Shown here one piece after another: positions 8,146 through 17,414 of a stretch of 64,000 bases of DNA; within the stretch, counting starts at the first letter, position 1, and each line of letters opens with the position of its first letter. The stretch is from Candidatus Omnitrophota bacterium. Its GTDB lineage: Bacteria > Omnitrophota > Gorgyraeia > Aquiviventales > Aquiviventaceae. The DNA is taken from contig JACPSQ010000086.1 of the NCBI GenBank assembly GCA_016193195.1, positions 18,195 to 82,194 of the forward strand. The letters are read 5' to 3'. The translations under genes and the position numbers were made by a program. The notes below the pieces were generated by a model. It made no database searches. It had not been told where the DNA came from and worked only from the letters and a program-made list of their open reading frames with translations.

Positions 8146-9137
8146 TGCCGCAGCAGGTTGCAGTCGTGACTGGAGGGGCGGGGTTCATCGGCAGCCACAT
8201 GGTGGACCTGCTGTTGGACCGCGGCTTCGACGTGCGAGCGATTGACAATCTTGCCTGCGGGCGTCGGGAAAACCTCGCGCACCAGAACGGCCACCCCCGC
8301 CCGGTGTTTGAGGCCCGGGATGTGCGGGACCTGCGTCCCGGCGACCCCTTGTTGGAGGGGGCCGACTATGTCTTCCATTTCGCGGGGATCGGAGACATCG
8401 TCCCGTCGATTGAGCGGCCGACCGAGTACCTGTCCTCCAATGTCATGGGCACGGTCTGCGCCCTCGAGGCGGCCCGGTGGGCGAAGGTGAAGAAGTTCAT
8501 CTATGCCGCCTCCTCCTCCTGCTACGGCCTGGCCACTGAGCTGCCGACCACGGAGCAGGCTCCCATCAGTCCTCAGTATCCCTACGCGCTGAGCAAGTAC
8601 CTTGGCGAACAAGCCGTCATGCATTGGGGCAAGGTCTATCAGTTGCCGGTGATCTCCCTGCGCATCTTCAACGCCTATGGCCCGCGCTCGCGCACGACCG
8701 GCGCCTACGGCGCCGTCTTTGGAGTCTTCCTGGCGCAGAAGCTCGCCGGGAAGCCGTTCACGGTAGTAGGCGACGGAACGCAGCGTCGGGATTTCGTCTT
8801 TGTAACCGATCTGGCAAAGGCGTTTCTACTCGCGGCTGAGTCCGATTGCACGCAAGACATCTTCAACGTCGGGGCTGGCCAGCCGCAGTCAGTGAATCGA
8901 CTCGTGGAGCTGTTAGGCGGTGAAGTCGTCCATGTGCCCAAGCGCCCTGGAGAGCCGGATTGCACGTGGGCCGATACGACACGCATCCGGACAATGCTTG
9001 GATGGGTGCCGACGGTGTCGTTTGAAGCAGGCGTCAAGACCATGTTGGGCTCGATTGACGATTGGCGCGCCGCACCGGTGTGGGATGAGACGGCGATTGC
9101 AGAGGCAACGGCATCATGGTTCAAGTATCTGAAATAA
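8145..9137 (+). CDS. NAD-dependent sugar epimerase (extended SDR)
   Basis: A 330-residue extended SDR beginning at the ATG of the TGATG stop-start overlap (a TTG three bases earlier is possible). The NAD motif is GGAGFIGSH (10-18), the active-site serine stretch SSSCYG (123-128), and the catalytic pair Y147-x3-K151 (YALSK). RIFNAYGPR and DFVFVTDLAKA match the UDP-glucose 4-epimerase-like group. It probably epimerises or dehydrates the sugar nucleotide made by its neighbours; the exact substrate is not readable. Confidence 0.75.
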   Translation: MPQQVAVVTGGAGFIGSHMVDLLLDRGFDVRAIDNLACGRRENLAHQNGHPRPVFEARDVRDLRPGDPLLEGADYVFHFAGIGDIVPSIERPTEYLSSNVMGTVCALEAARWAKVKKFIYAASSSCYGLATELPTTEQAPISPQYPYALSKYLGEQAVMHWGKVYQLPVISLRIFNAYGPRSRTTGAYGAVFGVFLAQKLAGKPFTVVGDGTQRRDFVFVTDLAKAFLLAAESDCTQDIFNVGAGQPQSVNRLVELLGGEVVHVPKRPGEPDCTWADTTRIRTMLGWVPTVSFEAGVKTMLGSIDDWRAAPVWDETAIAEATASWFKYLK

Positions 9138-10825
9138 CCGACGTCCGGTTGGAGAGTTCCCGCCCGGCTGTTGTCCTGGCGCTGCCGCTGAAGCGCGCGT
9201 TGGAGCGGTTGCTCCTGTGCAATCGGATCCGCGAGCTGGCGGACTACCGGATGACACCGGTGACGGTGAAGGATCTGCGCGGCATAGGAGGTCTCTTAGC
9301 ATTCCTGGTTCGCGTGGTGGACCCATCCGGTATCCGGGCGCGTCGCTCCGGAGCGATTCAGCTTCTCATGGACGTCTGGATCATCATCACGCTCCGGCTG
9401 CTCCTGTTGTTCCGGAGGCATCGGATCGGGGAAGACCTGCGCTCGACCGTGGGTGTCCTCTGCCGAGCCGTGCTGTTCCGGCACCAGCGCTACGCGGCCC
9501 GTCCAACCACTGAGATGGTGCCGCACGTGCGGTGTTCCGAGAAGGAGGAGCTGTTGATCCGATCCTGCCTGTTGCTGCGCACCATGCAGCGGTACGGGCC
9601 ATGCATTGAATTCCTCATCCAGCGCCTCACCTCCGGGCTACCGGCTGCCGAGACGCGGCGATGGCTCGCCTTCTTCCTGCGTGAGATTGGGGATGACACC
9701 GCGGCTGACGCGTTGCTGACGATGGAGCCCGCGGCATCCGAAGCCACCGTCATCCACCACCTGGAAGTTCCAAAGCCTCCGGCGCAACATGCGCCGAGGC
9801 GACTCAAATACGGCCTGTACGTGATGACGGTGTTCGATTCGGACGTCTTCCGCAGCTCGCTGCTGAGCCTTATGAACAGTGATTACGACGGCCAGATCGT
9901 CGTGGCCGAAGACGGCTACCTTCCAAACAAGGTCTGCGAGGCATTTTGCCGGGAGGTCGGTGTTCCCTATATCAAGAACCCGGAGTGGACGTACACCCAG
10001 CCGTTGGCGAACCTGGCGATTCAGGCGTTTGATGAGGATACCGACATTCTGCTCCAGGCGCCGAACGACGTGCTCTGGCCCCCCCGCTGGTTTGGTCAAC
10101 TTGATGGGGCCTGGAAGCGGGTCTTTGACACTGGAAAGGTTGGTGGACTGACCATGAGTGCTGTGCAATTTGACGCCTCCGTGGAGCCTATGCTCAAAGA
10201 GGCGTTTGTGAGGGGGCGTTATGAAGGCCTGTTGTGGGTCTTAAAAATGCGGGCACAGGTTCACCCCTGGCTGGATTGGTATCGTGAAGCCCTGCCTCAC
10301 GATGGGAGCCAGCTGTTTGGGTTGCCCAAGGATCTCTACACCGACGATGTGACCAGGCTCTTGTGGAAAGTTGCCTATGGAGGGGCGGTTTCGACCTTCT
10401 CCCGAACCCTCTGGACGGAAGTCAACAGGGTGCCATCACAGATGCGCGCCAATCTTGATCTGGAACTGGGCTACCAGTGTTGGACAAGCCGACGATGGTT
10501 CCTCGCCGTCAATAACACGCCTCTCATTCATATGATAGGACAGGATAGCCGTCGATTGACCGGCCGTGATAAGGTGCTTAAGGTGCGAGTGAAGGAAATG
10601 TTCAAGCAGGATGACGCGCTCTTCAGACAAAAGTACGGCGAGGACTGGTACCCACCCTATTGGTATTTTTCTGGCGAGAGCTGCATGATTTACCACGACG
10701 AGATTCTGCGTGCGGTCAACGAGGGACGATTTGACGAGATCGACTTCGTGTTTGATGATTTCGAAGCCCGACGGAAGGGACGGTACTGGGCCTGTTCGCT
10801 CCCCTCGCTTTCACGCTCACAGTGA
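9116..10825 (+). CDS. Large GT-A-like glycosyltransferase, unclassified
   Basis: 569 residues. The first 230 are an unrecognised region, with a hydrophobic patch at about 84-103 that could anchor it to the membrane, and a helical stretch (130-215). From about 233 there is a GT-A-like domain: a KYGLYVMTVFDSD start, a strand plus VAEDGY, then LLQAPNDVLWPP where GT2 enzymes carry the metal-binding DxD. The C-terminal part is rich in aromatic residues. I call it a glycosyltransferase by fold resemblance only. It overlaps the upstream SDR gene by 22 nt, with AGAGG at 9101-9105 as a ribosome site. Confidence 0.5.
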   Translation: MVQVSEITDVRLESSRPAVVLALPLKRALERLLLCNRIRELADYRMTPVTVKDLRGIGGLLAFLVRVVDPSGIRARRSGAIQLLMDVWIIITLRLLLLFRRHRIGEDLRSTVGVLCRAVLFRHQRYAARPTTEMVPHVRCSEKEELLIRSCLLLRTMQRYGPCIEFLIQRLTSGLPAAETRRWLAFFLREIGDDTAADALLTMEPAASEATVIHHLEVPKPPAQHAPRRLKYGLYVMTVFDSDVFRSSLLSLMNSDYDGQIVVAEDGYLPNKVCEAFCREVGVPYIKNPEWTYTQPLANLAIQAFDEDTDILLQAPNDVLWPPRWFGQLDGAWKRVFDTGKVGGLTMSAVQFDASVEPMLKEAFVRGRYEGLLWVLKMRAQVHPWLDWYREALPHDGSQLFGLPKDLYTDDVTRLLWKVAYGGAVSTFSRTLWTEVNRVPSQMRANLDLELGYQCWTSRRWFLAVNNTPLIHMIGQDSRRLTGRDKVLKVRVKEMFKQDDALFRQKYGEDWYPPYWYFSGESCMIYHDEILRAVNEGRFDEIDFVFDDFEARRKGRYWACSLPSLSRSQ

Positions 10826-10829
10826 ACCG

Positions 10830-12383
10830 ATGCCAGAGCTAACCACTGACGTGCGAACGAGCAGTCGTGAGCTCAAGTGTCTGGAGCTCGATCGATTGGC
10901 GGAGCATCTCGCACGCTTGCGAGGTGAGGGGAAGAAGATTGTCTTGTGTCACGGCGTATTCGACCTCCTCCACATCGGGCACGTTCGATATTTTCAACGC
11001 GCCAAGCAACTGGGTGACGTCCTGGTGGTGACGGTGACCCCCGATCGTTTTGTCAACAAAGGTCCCCAACGACCAGCCTTTTCTGAATCGCTGCGCATAG
11101 AAGCCCTTGCCGCACTGGAATGCGTCGACCATGTCGCCCTGAATCGGTGGCCGATGGCGGTGGAAACCATCCGCTTGCTGCAACCTCATGTCTATGTGAA
11201 GGGGCCGGATTACAAAGACCCTGACAACGATCACACAGGCGGGATTGTCCTTGAGGAGGCTGCTGTCAAATCCGTGAATGGACAGCTGGTGATTACCGAT
11301 GACATCACCTTCAGTGCTTCTCATCTGATCAATCGGCACCTGCCGTTGTTGTCCCAGGAAGCGACGCAGTTCCTTGAGCGTTTTTCATCCCGGTATACCT
11401 CAGCAGAGGTGCTTTGCTACCTGGAACAGGCACGTCCGCTGAAGGTCTTGGTTGTCGGAGAGGCCATCATCGACGAATATCAATACTGTGAATCTATTGG
11501 CAAATCATCGAAGGAGCCAATGCTCGCCGTCAAGCGTCTTGCCATGGAACGGTTTGCCGGTGGGACCCTTGCGGTGGCCAACCACGTCGCGAACTTTTGC
11601 GATCAGCCGGGGCTCATCACCTTCCTTGGAGTGGATGATCCGAAGGAAACGTTCATTCGAGAGAAGCTGAATCCCAACGTCCAGCCGCGGTTTCTGTATC
11701 GGGCAGGCGCTCCCACGATTGTGAAACGCCGATTCATCGACCAGTATTTCTTTACGAAATTCCTGGAGGTGTATGAGATCAACGACGAGGCTTGGGACCC
11801 GCGTGATCATGACGTCTTGTGTGAGGAGTTGCGTACCCAAGTCCCGAACTACGATGTCGTGCTGGCCGTGGACTTTGGCCACGAGATGTTCAGTCGAGAG
11901 GCGATTGATCTTGTCTGTGAGAAGGCAAAGTTCCTTGTCGTCAACACGCAGTGTAACGCTGGCAACCTCGGCTACCACTCCATCTCCAAGTATCCACGGG
12001 TGGACTATGTCTGTCTGGCGGAGAGGGAGCTTCGGCTCGAGATGCGGGATCGTCGAGGGGATCTCAAGTCGTTGATTCAGCAGATTGCCCAGCGGCTTCG
12101 GTGTCCTGTGACGGCCACCCGCGGCGCCTATGGATGCCTCTCCTACAGTGAAAAGGATGGTTTTGTGGAGGTGCCGGCGTTCGCCAATCAGGTGGTGGAC
12201 CGGATGGGCGCCGGGGATACCTTTCTGTCGCTGGCGGCCCTGTGTGTCGCGGCGAAGGCGCCGCTTGAGATCGTCGGGTTCATCGGCAATGTCGCGGGAG
12301 CAGAAGCCGTCGCCACCGTGGGTCACCGCACGTCGATCGAGCGGGCGAGGTTCTTCAAGCACATTGAATCCTTACTCAAGTGA
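10830..12383 (+). CDS. HldE-like protein, inverted order: nucleotidyltransferase then PfkB kinase (copy 1)
   Basis: 517 residues. Residues 35-165 are a cytidylyltransferase-fold domain with HIGH (48-51) and VKGPDYK, as in the C-terminal half of HldE. Residues 205-517 are a PfkB/ribokinase-type kinase with a glycine-rich FAGGTLAVANHV and the catalytic GAGDTF (460-465). In standard HldE the kinase comes first, so the order here is swapped. Both activities together would phosphorylate C1 of a sugar phosphate and then transfer AMP or CMP to it. The ATG at 10830, 4 nt after the previous stop, is chosen over an in-frame ATG at 10710 inside the upstream gene. It is coupled (GTGA) to the E1-alpha gene. 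Confidence 0.8.
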   Translation: MPELTTDVRTSSRELKCLELDRLAEHLARLRGEGKKIVLCHGVFDLLHIGHVRYFQRAKQLGDVLVVTVTPDRFVNKGPQRPAFSESLRIEALAALECVDHVALNRWPMAVETIRLLQPHVYVKGPDYKDPDNDHTGGIVLEEAAVKSVNGQLVITDDITFSASHLINRHLPLLSQEATQFLERFSSRYTSAEVLCYLEQARPLKVLVVGEAIIDEYQYCESIGKSSKEPMLAVKRLAMERFAGGTLAVANHVANFCDQPGLITFLGVDDPKETFIREKLNPNVQPRFLYRAGAPTIVKRRFIDQYFFTKFLEVYEINDEAWDPRDHDVLCEELRTQVPNYDVVLAVDFGHEMFSREAIDLVCEKAKFLVVNTQCNAGNLGYHSISKYPRVDYVCLAERELRLEMRDRRGDLKSLIQQIAQRLRCPVTATRGAYGCLSYSEKDGFVEVPAFANQVVDRMGAGDTFLSLAALCVAAKAPLEIVGFIGNVAGAEAVATVGHRTSIERARFFKHIESLLK

Positions 12384-13369
12384 AGAGATACGGCATGACG
12401 CCGGAAGCCCAAAGGATGCGGTGGTTGTATTACAACCTGCTCAGGATTCGTATGGTGGAGGAGACTATTGCGCAACGTTATGCGCAGCAGGAGATGCGTT
12501 GCCCTATCCATCTGTGCATTGGTCAGGAAGCGATCGCGGTCGGAGTCTGCGCCCACCTGGCTCGCGAGGACTACGTGTTGAGCGGGCATCGTTCGCACGG
12601 GCACTACCTGGCCAAGGGCGGCGATCTCAATGCCATGGTCGCAGAACTCTATGGCAAGGCAACGGGGTGCGCCGGAGGCCGCGGCGGTTCGATGCATTTG
12701 ATAGACCTCTCCGCTGGATTTTTGGGCGCAACCCCGATTGTGGCCGCCTCCATTCCGATCGCCGTGGGGGCGGCGTTAGGGTCGGTCATGCAAAAAGAGC
12801 CTCGAGTGACCGTGATCTTTTTCGGCGACGCAGCCCCGGAGGCCGGGGCGTGTCACGAGAGTCTGAATTTCGCGTTGCTCAAGCGCCTGCCAGTCGTCTT
12901 CGTGTGCGAAAATAACCTGTATTCCGTCTATTCGCCGATGTCGGTTCGTCAACCTGAAGGCAGACCGCTTGCCTCGCTCGCTGCTGGACATGGGATGGCC
13001 ACGTACCGGGGCGACGGCAATGATGTGTTCAGCGTCTCTGCCATCGCGCAGGAGGCCATCCGGCAGGTGAGGGATGGTGGGGGACCGATGTTTCTCGAGT
13101 TCATGACCTACCGCTGGCGGGAGCACTGCGGCCCCTACTATGACAACGACCTCGGCTACCGAAGCGAGCAGGAATTTCAAGACTGGAAGCAGCGGTGCCC
13201 GGTTGCGCGGTGCCGAGAACGCCTCCTCCGTGAAGGCATCCTCACTAGCCAGGATCACGAAGAGATCGTTCGGACGTTGGAACGCGAGATTGACGCGGCG
13301 TTTCGTTTCGCCAAGGAAAGCCTTTTTCCTGAAGCTCAGGAACTCTTGGAGCACGTGTACGCGCCATGA
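12380..13369 (+). CDS. TPP-dependent E1 alpha subunit (PDH/acetoin dehydrogenase type)
   Basis: 329 residues from the coupled GTG at 12380 (an ATG at 12395 is the alternative). The E1-alpha landmarks are present: GHRSHGHYLAKGG (69-81), GGRGGSMH (99-106) and the TPP/Mg motif from G149-D150 to E177-N-N179. Length is normal for the family. In 2-oxo-acid dehydrogenases this subunit works with E2 and E3, but none of those is in the window. Instead it is flanked by an HldE-like gene and by sugar SDR/ADH genes. I infer a stand-alone acyl-anion transferase that adds a two-carbon unit to a keto-sugar, as proposed for AviB1/AviB2 in avilamycin biosynthesis. Confidence 0.8.
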   Translation: MKRYGMTPEAQRMRWLYYNLLRIRMVEETIAQRYAQQEMRCPIHLCIGQEAIAVGVCAHLAREDYVLSGHRSHGHYLAKGGDLNAMVAELYGKATGCAGGRGGSMHLIDLSAGFLGATPIVAASIPIAVGAALGSVMQKEPRVTVIFFGDAAPEAGACHESLNFALLKRLPVVFVCENNLYSVYSPMSVRQPEGRPLASLAAGHGMATYRGDGNDVFSVSAIAQEAIRQVRDGGGPMFLEFMTYRWREHCGPYYDNDLGYRSEQEFQDWKQRCPVARCRERLLREGILTSQDHEEIVRTLEREIDAAFRFAKESLFPEAQELLEHVYAP

Positions 13370-14427
13370 TGAGAGAACTGAAGTTCTACGAAGCGATTCG
13401 CGAGGCGCTCGACCTGTGTCTGGCCAAGGACCCGCGAGTCTACCTGATGGGGCTCGGCGTGCCGGATCCAAAGGGCATCTTTGGGAGCACCCTTGGGCTC
13501 CAGCAACGATACGGCTCATGGCGGGTGATGGATATGCCTACCTCAGAAAACGGGATGACGGGAATTGCCATCGGCTCAGCCCTCAACGGGATGAGGCCGG
13601 TGTTAAGCCACCAGCGTGTGGATTTCTCATTGTTGGCGATGGAGCAGATGGTCAACCAAGCCGCCAAGTGGCGGTACATGTTTGGCGGCAGGCACAGCGT
13701 CCCAGTGGTCATCCGCATGATCATCGGACGCGGATGGGGACAGGGACCACAACACTCCCAGAGCCTTCAGGCGTGGTTCGCCCACATTCCTGGTTTGAAG
13801 GTGGTCATGCCGACCACCCCCTATGACGTGAAAGGTCTCCTCATTTCGAGCATTGAAGATGATAACCCCGTCATCGTGTTGGAGCATCGGTGGCTCTACA
13901 CCATCGTGGGGGAGGTTCCTGAGGGGCTCTACCGTGTGCCGTTAGGGCAAGCCAAGGTGGTACGGGGGGGTCAGGATCTGACGATCGTCGCAACGTCCTA
14001 CATGGTGCTCGAAGCGCTTCGGGCCGCGGAACTCTTGGCTGAGCAGGGGATTGCGGCAGAGGTCATCGACGTGCGAAGCCTCAGACCATTGGATGGTCGG
14101 GCTATTCTCGAGTCGGTGTGCAAGACAGGGCACCTGATCGTTGCAGATGCGGCTTGGACAACCTGCGGGTTCGCGGCGGAGATCGTGGCCTTGGTCTGCG
14201 AGCATGCGTTCGAGCATCTCAAGCGTCCTCCTCGTCGGGTGACGCTGCCGGACTGTCCTTGTCCGAGCAGCGCGGCATTAGCCAATGACTACTATCCACG
14301 GTCCGTTCATATCGTCGCGGAGGCAAACGCGTTATTAGGGGTGTCCGGCAAGCCGGGTCTGGCTTCGGAGGCGGTATCCTCGGTGCCGCTGGATGTGCCC
14401 GATTTGAACTTCACGGGACCGTTCTGA
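13366..14427 (+). CDS. TPP-dependent E1 beta subunit
   Basis: 353 residues, partner of the preceding E1 alpha (4-nt ATGA overlap). The N-terminal pyrimidine-binding domain has E61 in MPTSENGMTG, the glutamate that activates the TPP aminopyrimidine. The C-terminal transketolase-C domain (about 190-320) contains VIDVRSLRPLDG. MRPVLSHQRVDFSLLAMEQMVNQAAKW, split over residues 76-102, is the usual E1-beta interface region. Subunit sizes suit a functional alpha2beta2 enzyme. No lipoyl-domain protein or dihydrolipoamide dehydrogenase accompanies the pair. Confidence 0.8.
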   Translation: MMRELKFYEAIREALDLCLAKDPRVYLMGLGVPDPKGIFGSTLGLQQRYGSWRVMDMPTSENGMTGIAIGSALNGMRPVLSHQRVDFSLLAMEQMVNQAAKWRYMFGGRHSVPVVIRMIIGRGWGQGPQHSQSLQAWFAHIPGLKVVMPTTPYDVKGLLISSIEDDNPVIVLEHRWLYTIVGEVPEGLYRVPLGQAKVVRGGQDLTIVATSYMVLEALRAAELLAEQGIAAEVIDVRSLRPLDGRAILESVCKTGHLIVADAAWTTCGFAAEIVALVCEHAFEHLKRPPRRVTLPDCPCPSSAALANDYYPRSVHIVAEANALLGVSGKPGLASEAVSSVPLDVPDLNFTGPF

Positions 14428-14428
14428 C

Positions 14429-15505
14429 ATGGCTGATACGCGACGGATCGTCGTCATTGGAAGCAATTCGTTCTCGGGCAGTGACTTCATCGACCTGCTG
14501 CTGGAGGACCCGCGCAACGAAGTGATTGGGATCAGCCGCTCGCCTGAGAAGAGCGCCACCTTCCTTCCCTACAAACGGCGGCAGGGGGCTGCCTTCACGT
14601 TCTCTCAAATAGATGTGAACCGCAACATGTCAGAGCTGGTTCGCCTCCTTGACGACCGGAAGCCCAGCGTTGTGGTCAATTTCGCGGCGCAGAGCGAGGT
14701 GGCGCCGAGTTGGGACTATCCAGAGCAGTGGTTCCAGACCAACGTGGCCTCCCTGGTGGCCCTGGCGAATTACTTGAAAGACCAGTCATGGTGTTGGCGC
14801 TATGTCCACATTTCTTCACCGGAAGTGTATGGGACCTGCGTCGGGCGCGTCCGAGAAGATGCGCCGTTGAATCCCAGTACGCCGTATGCCGCTTCAAAAG
14901 CGGCCGCAGACCTGTTCCTGTTCACTTTGGTCAAGCAGTTCCGGTTTCCTCTCATTATGATCCGCGCCACCAACGTCTACGGGGCTGGCCAGCAGCCATG
15001 GAAGATCATTCCAAAATCGATGATTTCGCTCAAGCGAGGGCAGACCATCCCCCTGCATGGTGGCGGAGTGGCCGTGAAGTCCTATATCCATATCCGGGAC
15101 GTGTCACGCGGCGAGCTGGCTGCGATGGAGATCGGGACTCCGGGCTCGATCTATCACTTGTCTCCGGACCGTGGGTATGCGGTGCGGGAGGTGGTGGAGC
15201 GAATCTGCGTACTGCTGGGCCGCGACAGGACGGTTACGACTACTGTGGTTGGTGAGCGTCCCGGACAGGATGCCGCGTACGTGATTGATTCCACGCGGGC
15301 CCGAACCATGCTTGGCTGGGAACCGAAGGTCTCGCTGGACGAAGGATTGGCGGATGTGAAGCAATGGGTCGAGCGGTATTGGGACGTCCTCAAGGACGTT
15401 CCGCTGGAATATCAGCATCAGTCTGAACGCTATGCATTGGTGCCGCTTGAGGAGCGGGAGACGTTGGCGGCATCTGGGTCAGGTGAGCGGGGCGGGCGGC
15501 GATGA
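14429..15505 (+). CDS. dTDP/CDP/GDP-hexose dehydratase-like extended SDR
   Basis: A 358-residue extended SDR. The NAD motif is the variant GSNSFSG (11-17), the active-site loop SSPEVYG (129-135), and the catalytic pair Y153-x3-K157 (YAASK). The E in SPEVYG and the RATNVYGAGQ stretch recall 4,6-dehydratases, which would give a 4-keto-6-deoxy sugar. Such a keto-sugar is what a TPP acyl-anion enzyme could use as acceptor, in line with the E1 pair directly upstream. Substrate is inferred, not proved. Confidence 0.7.
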   Translation: MADTRRIVVIGSNSFSGSDFIDLLLEDPRNEVIGISRSPEKSATFLPYKRRQGAAFTFSQIDVNRNMSELVRLLDDRKPSVVVNFAAQSEVAPSWDYPEQWFQTNVASLVALANYLKDQSWCWRYVHISSPEVYGTCVGRVREDAPLNPSTPYAASKAAADLFLFTLVKQFRFPLIMIRATNVYGAGQQPWKIIPKSMISLKRGQTIPLHGGGVAVKSYIHIRDVSRGELAAMEIGTPGSIYHLSPDRGYAVREVVERICVLLGRDRTVTTTVVGERPGQDAAYVIDSTRARTMLGWEPKVSLDEGLADVKQWVERYWDVLKDVPLEYQHQSERYALVPLEERETLAASGSGERGGRR

Positions 15506-16584
15506 CACAGCCAGTCATGGCGATGGAGGAGGCAGTCCGGCCGCGCATCGCGAAAGCGGCGATTTTGGTGGAACAGAATGCGCCACTCCTCATTGCGGAC
15601 ATCGAGATCCCGCCGGTGGACGTCGGACAGGTACTCGTGCGGGTCCAGTGCAGCGGGATCTGCGGCAGCCAGCTGAATGAAATCAGCGGCCGTCGAGGGC
15701 AGGACCGCTTCCTCCCTCACTTGCTGGGCCATGAAGGCGCAGGCCGGGTCGTGGAGGTGGGTCCGGGAGTCCGGAAGATCAAGCCTGGCGACCAGGTGGT
15801 GCTGCATTGGATGGAAGGCTCCGGTATTGAGTCTGCCCCCCCGATATTCCGGCTCGACGGGACCGTGATCAACGCGGGACGGGTGACGACGTTCAGTGAG
15901 TACACGGTGGTGTCGGAGAACCGCGTCACGCCAATTCCACACGACATCAACCCGGGCGTCGCCTGCCTGCTCGGATGCAGTGTGACCACCGGATTGGGCA
16001 TTGTCATTCACGAAGCCAACGTGACACCAGGCCAGTCGCTGGTGGTCTTCGGGGTGGGTGGGATTGGATTGAACGTGGTACAGGGAGCCGACCTGGTGCA
16101 TGCCGATCCGATTGTCGCGGTGGACGTAGATGATCGGAAGCTCGTGCAGGCGTGCGCGTTCGGCGCGACCCACACGGTCTCTGTGGCGCAGGCTGAGACA
16201 GGGCTGGAGGCACGGTTGAAGGATCTGACCGAAGGAGCAGGGTTTGATGTCGCAGTGGACACCACAGGGAAGCGGGAGGTGTTTCAGCTCGCCTACCGCG
16301 TGACCGGTGACGCCGGCAAGACCGTCATGGCCGGTGTGCATGACGCGCAGCAGCCGATCACGATTGACGCCTATCCGCTTCATTTTGGCCGCCGAATTAT
16401 CGGGTCGCACGGCGGGGCAACGCAACCGGATTCGGACATCCCTCGCTACCTCCAGCTCTACCGCCGGAAGCGACTGAAATTAGATGAGCAGATTACCCAT
16501 CGGTACAGCCTGGATAACGTCAATGAGGCATTGGAGGCCGTCCGTCGGGGTGAGGCGGTCCGGTGTGTGTTGAAGATGGCATGA
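15502..16584 (+). CDS. Zinc-dependent alcohol dehydrogenase (MDR family)
   Basis: A 360-residue medium-chain dehydrogenase. Catalytic zinc ligands are recognisable: C54 in SGICGS, H77-E78 in LGHEGAG, and probably C159. The nucleotide-binding GVGGIG lies at 184-189. The four-cysteine structural zinc lobe normally found near residue 100 is absent; the loop reads HWMEGSGIESAPPIF (102-116). This form occurs in surface-polysaccharide clusters. It would oxidise or reduce a sugar hydroxyl/keto group. It overlaps both neighbours by 4 nt. Confidence 0.75.
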   Translation: MTQPVMAMEEAVRPRIAKAAILVEQNAPLLIADIEIPPVDVGQVLVRVQCSGICGSQLNEISGRRGQDRFLPHLLGHEGAGRVVEVGPGVRKIKPGDQVVLHWMEGSGIESAPPIFRLDGTVINAGRVTTFSEYTVVSENRVTPIPHDINPGVACLLGCSVTTGLGIVIHEANVTPGQSLVVFGVGGIGLNVVQGADLVHADPIVAVDVDDRKLVQACAFGATHTVSVAQAETGLEARLKDLTEGAGFDVAVDTTGKREVFQLAYRVTGDAGKTVMAGVHDAQQPITIDAYPLHFGRRIIGSHGGATQPDSDIPRYLQLYRRKRLKLDEQITHRYSLDNVNEALEAVRRGEAVRCVLKMA

Positions 16585-17414
16585 AGGATCTCGACCGTCA
16601 CTTTGTTGGTCAGGTCGTGGCTGTGACAGGTGGTGCGCGGGGCATCGGGAGGCGGATTGCCCACGCGTTTGGACAGGAAGGGGCCGCGGTGGTCCTCTGC
16701 GACATCGATCAGCGGACCGGCGAGGCGGCGAAGGCTGAACTCCGCGACCGGGGTGCGACGGCGGAGTTCCTCCCGACCGATTTAAGTCAGCGCGGTGTGC
16801 CTCAAACGATGGTTCGTCAGATCGTCCAACAATTCGGACGGCTGGATATCTTGATCAATAACGCCCGGTGGACCGTGAAAGCCGGCTTGTTTGAGGAGGA
16901 TGAGGAGAGTTGGGAACGCGGGATGGCGGTTTCCCTGCGGGCTCCGTTCTTTGCCGCTCAAGAGGCGATCCGCATGATGGAGAAGACGGGCGGGGGGAGC
17001 ATTGTGAATATCAGTTCGGTCTTGGCGTTTGTGACGACCCCATCGGCCTCGGTCTCCTATCATGTGGCCAAAGCCGGACTGGTGCAACTGACGCGGTATC
17101 TGGCGGCCTCTGCCGGAAGGGTGGGGGTTCGGGTCAACGCCATCCTGCCCGGATTCATCGTACAACAGGAGCATTGGGATCGGTATACACAAGACGAGAA
17201 CCATCGCTATCGAGACCTCGCTGAATTTTGCCACCCCCTGCGGCATGTCGGCGGCTCTGACGATGTGGCGCACGCCTGCCTGTTTCTGTGTTCGCCGGAG
17301 GCCTCATTTATCACCGGTCAGTGCCTCATTGTTGACGGAGGATTGACGACGCAGGAACCGTTTGACTTACTGTTCGCGTTCGACCAGCAACGGGGGGAGG
17401 CGCCCTCGTCATGA
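16581..17414 (+). CDS. Classical SDR oxidoreductase
   Basis: 277 residues from the ATG that overlaps the ADH stop (ATGA); a GTG at 16563 is less likely. TGGARGIG (16-23) binds NAD(P), NNA (93-95) is the structural Asn motif, S145/S146 and Y160-x3-K164 (YHVAK) are catalytic. The C-terminal FITGQCLIVDGG is typical of classical SDRs. It probably reduces or oxidises a sugar carbonyl in the same pathway as the ADH. Confidence 0.8.
   Translation: MKDLDRHFVGQVVAVTGGARGIGRRIAHAFGQEGAAVVLCDIDQRTGEAAKAELRDRGATAEFLPTDLSQRGVPQTMVRQIVQQFGRLDILINNARWTVKAGLFEEDEESWERGMAVSLRAPFFAAQEAIRMMEKTGGGSIVNISSVLAFVTTPSASVSYHVAKAGLVQLTRYLAASAGRVGVRVNAILPGFIVQQEHWDRYTQDENHRYRDLAEFCHPLRHVGGSDDVAHACLFLCSPEASFITGQCLIVDGGLTTQEPFDLLFAFDQQRGEAPSS

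Noticed and set aside
10710..10829. Earlier ATG for the first HldE-like protein
   Set aside because: It lies inside the upstream glycosyltransferase gene; the ATG at 10830 follows that stop by 4 nt and starts just before the conserved domain.
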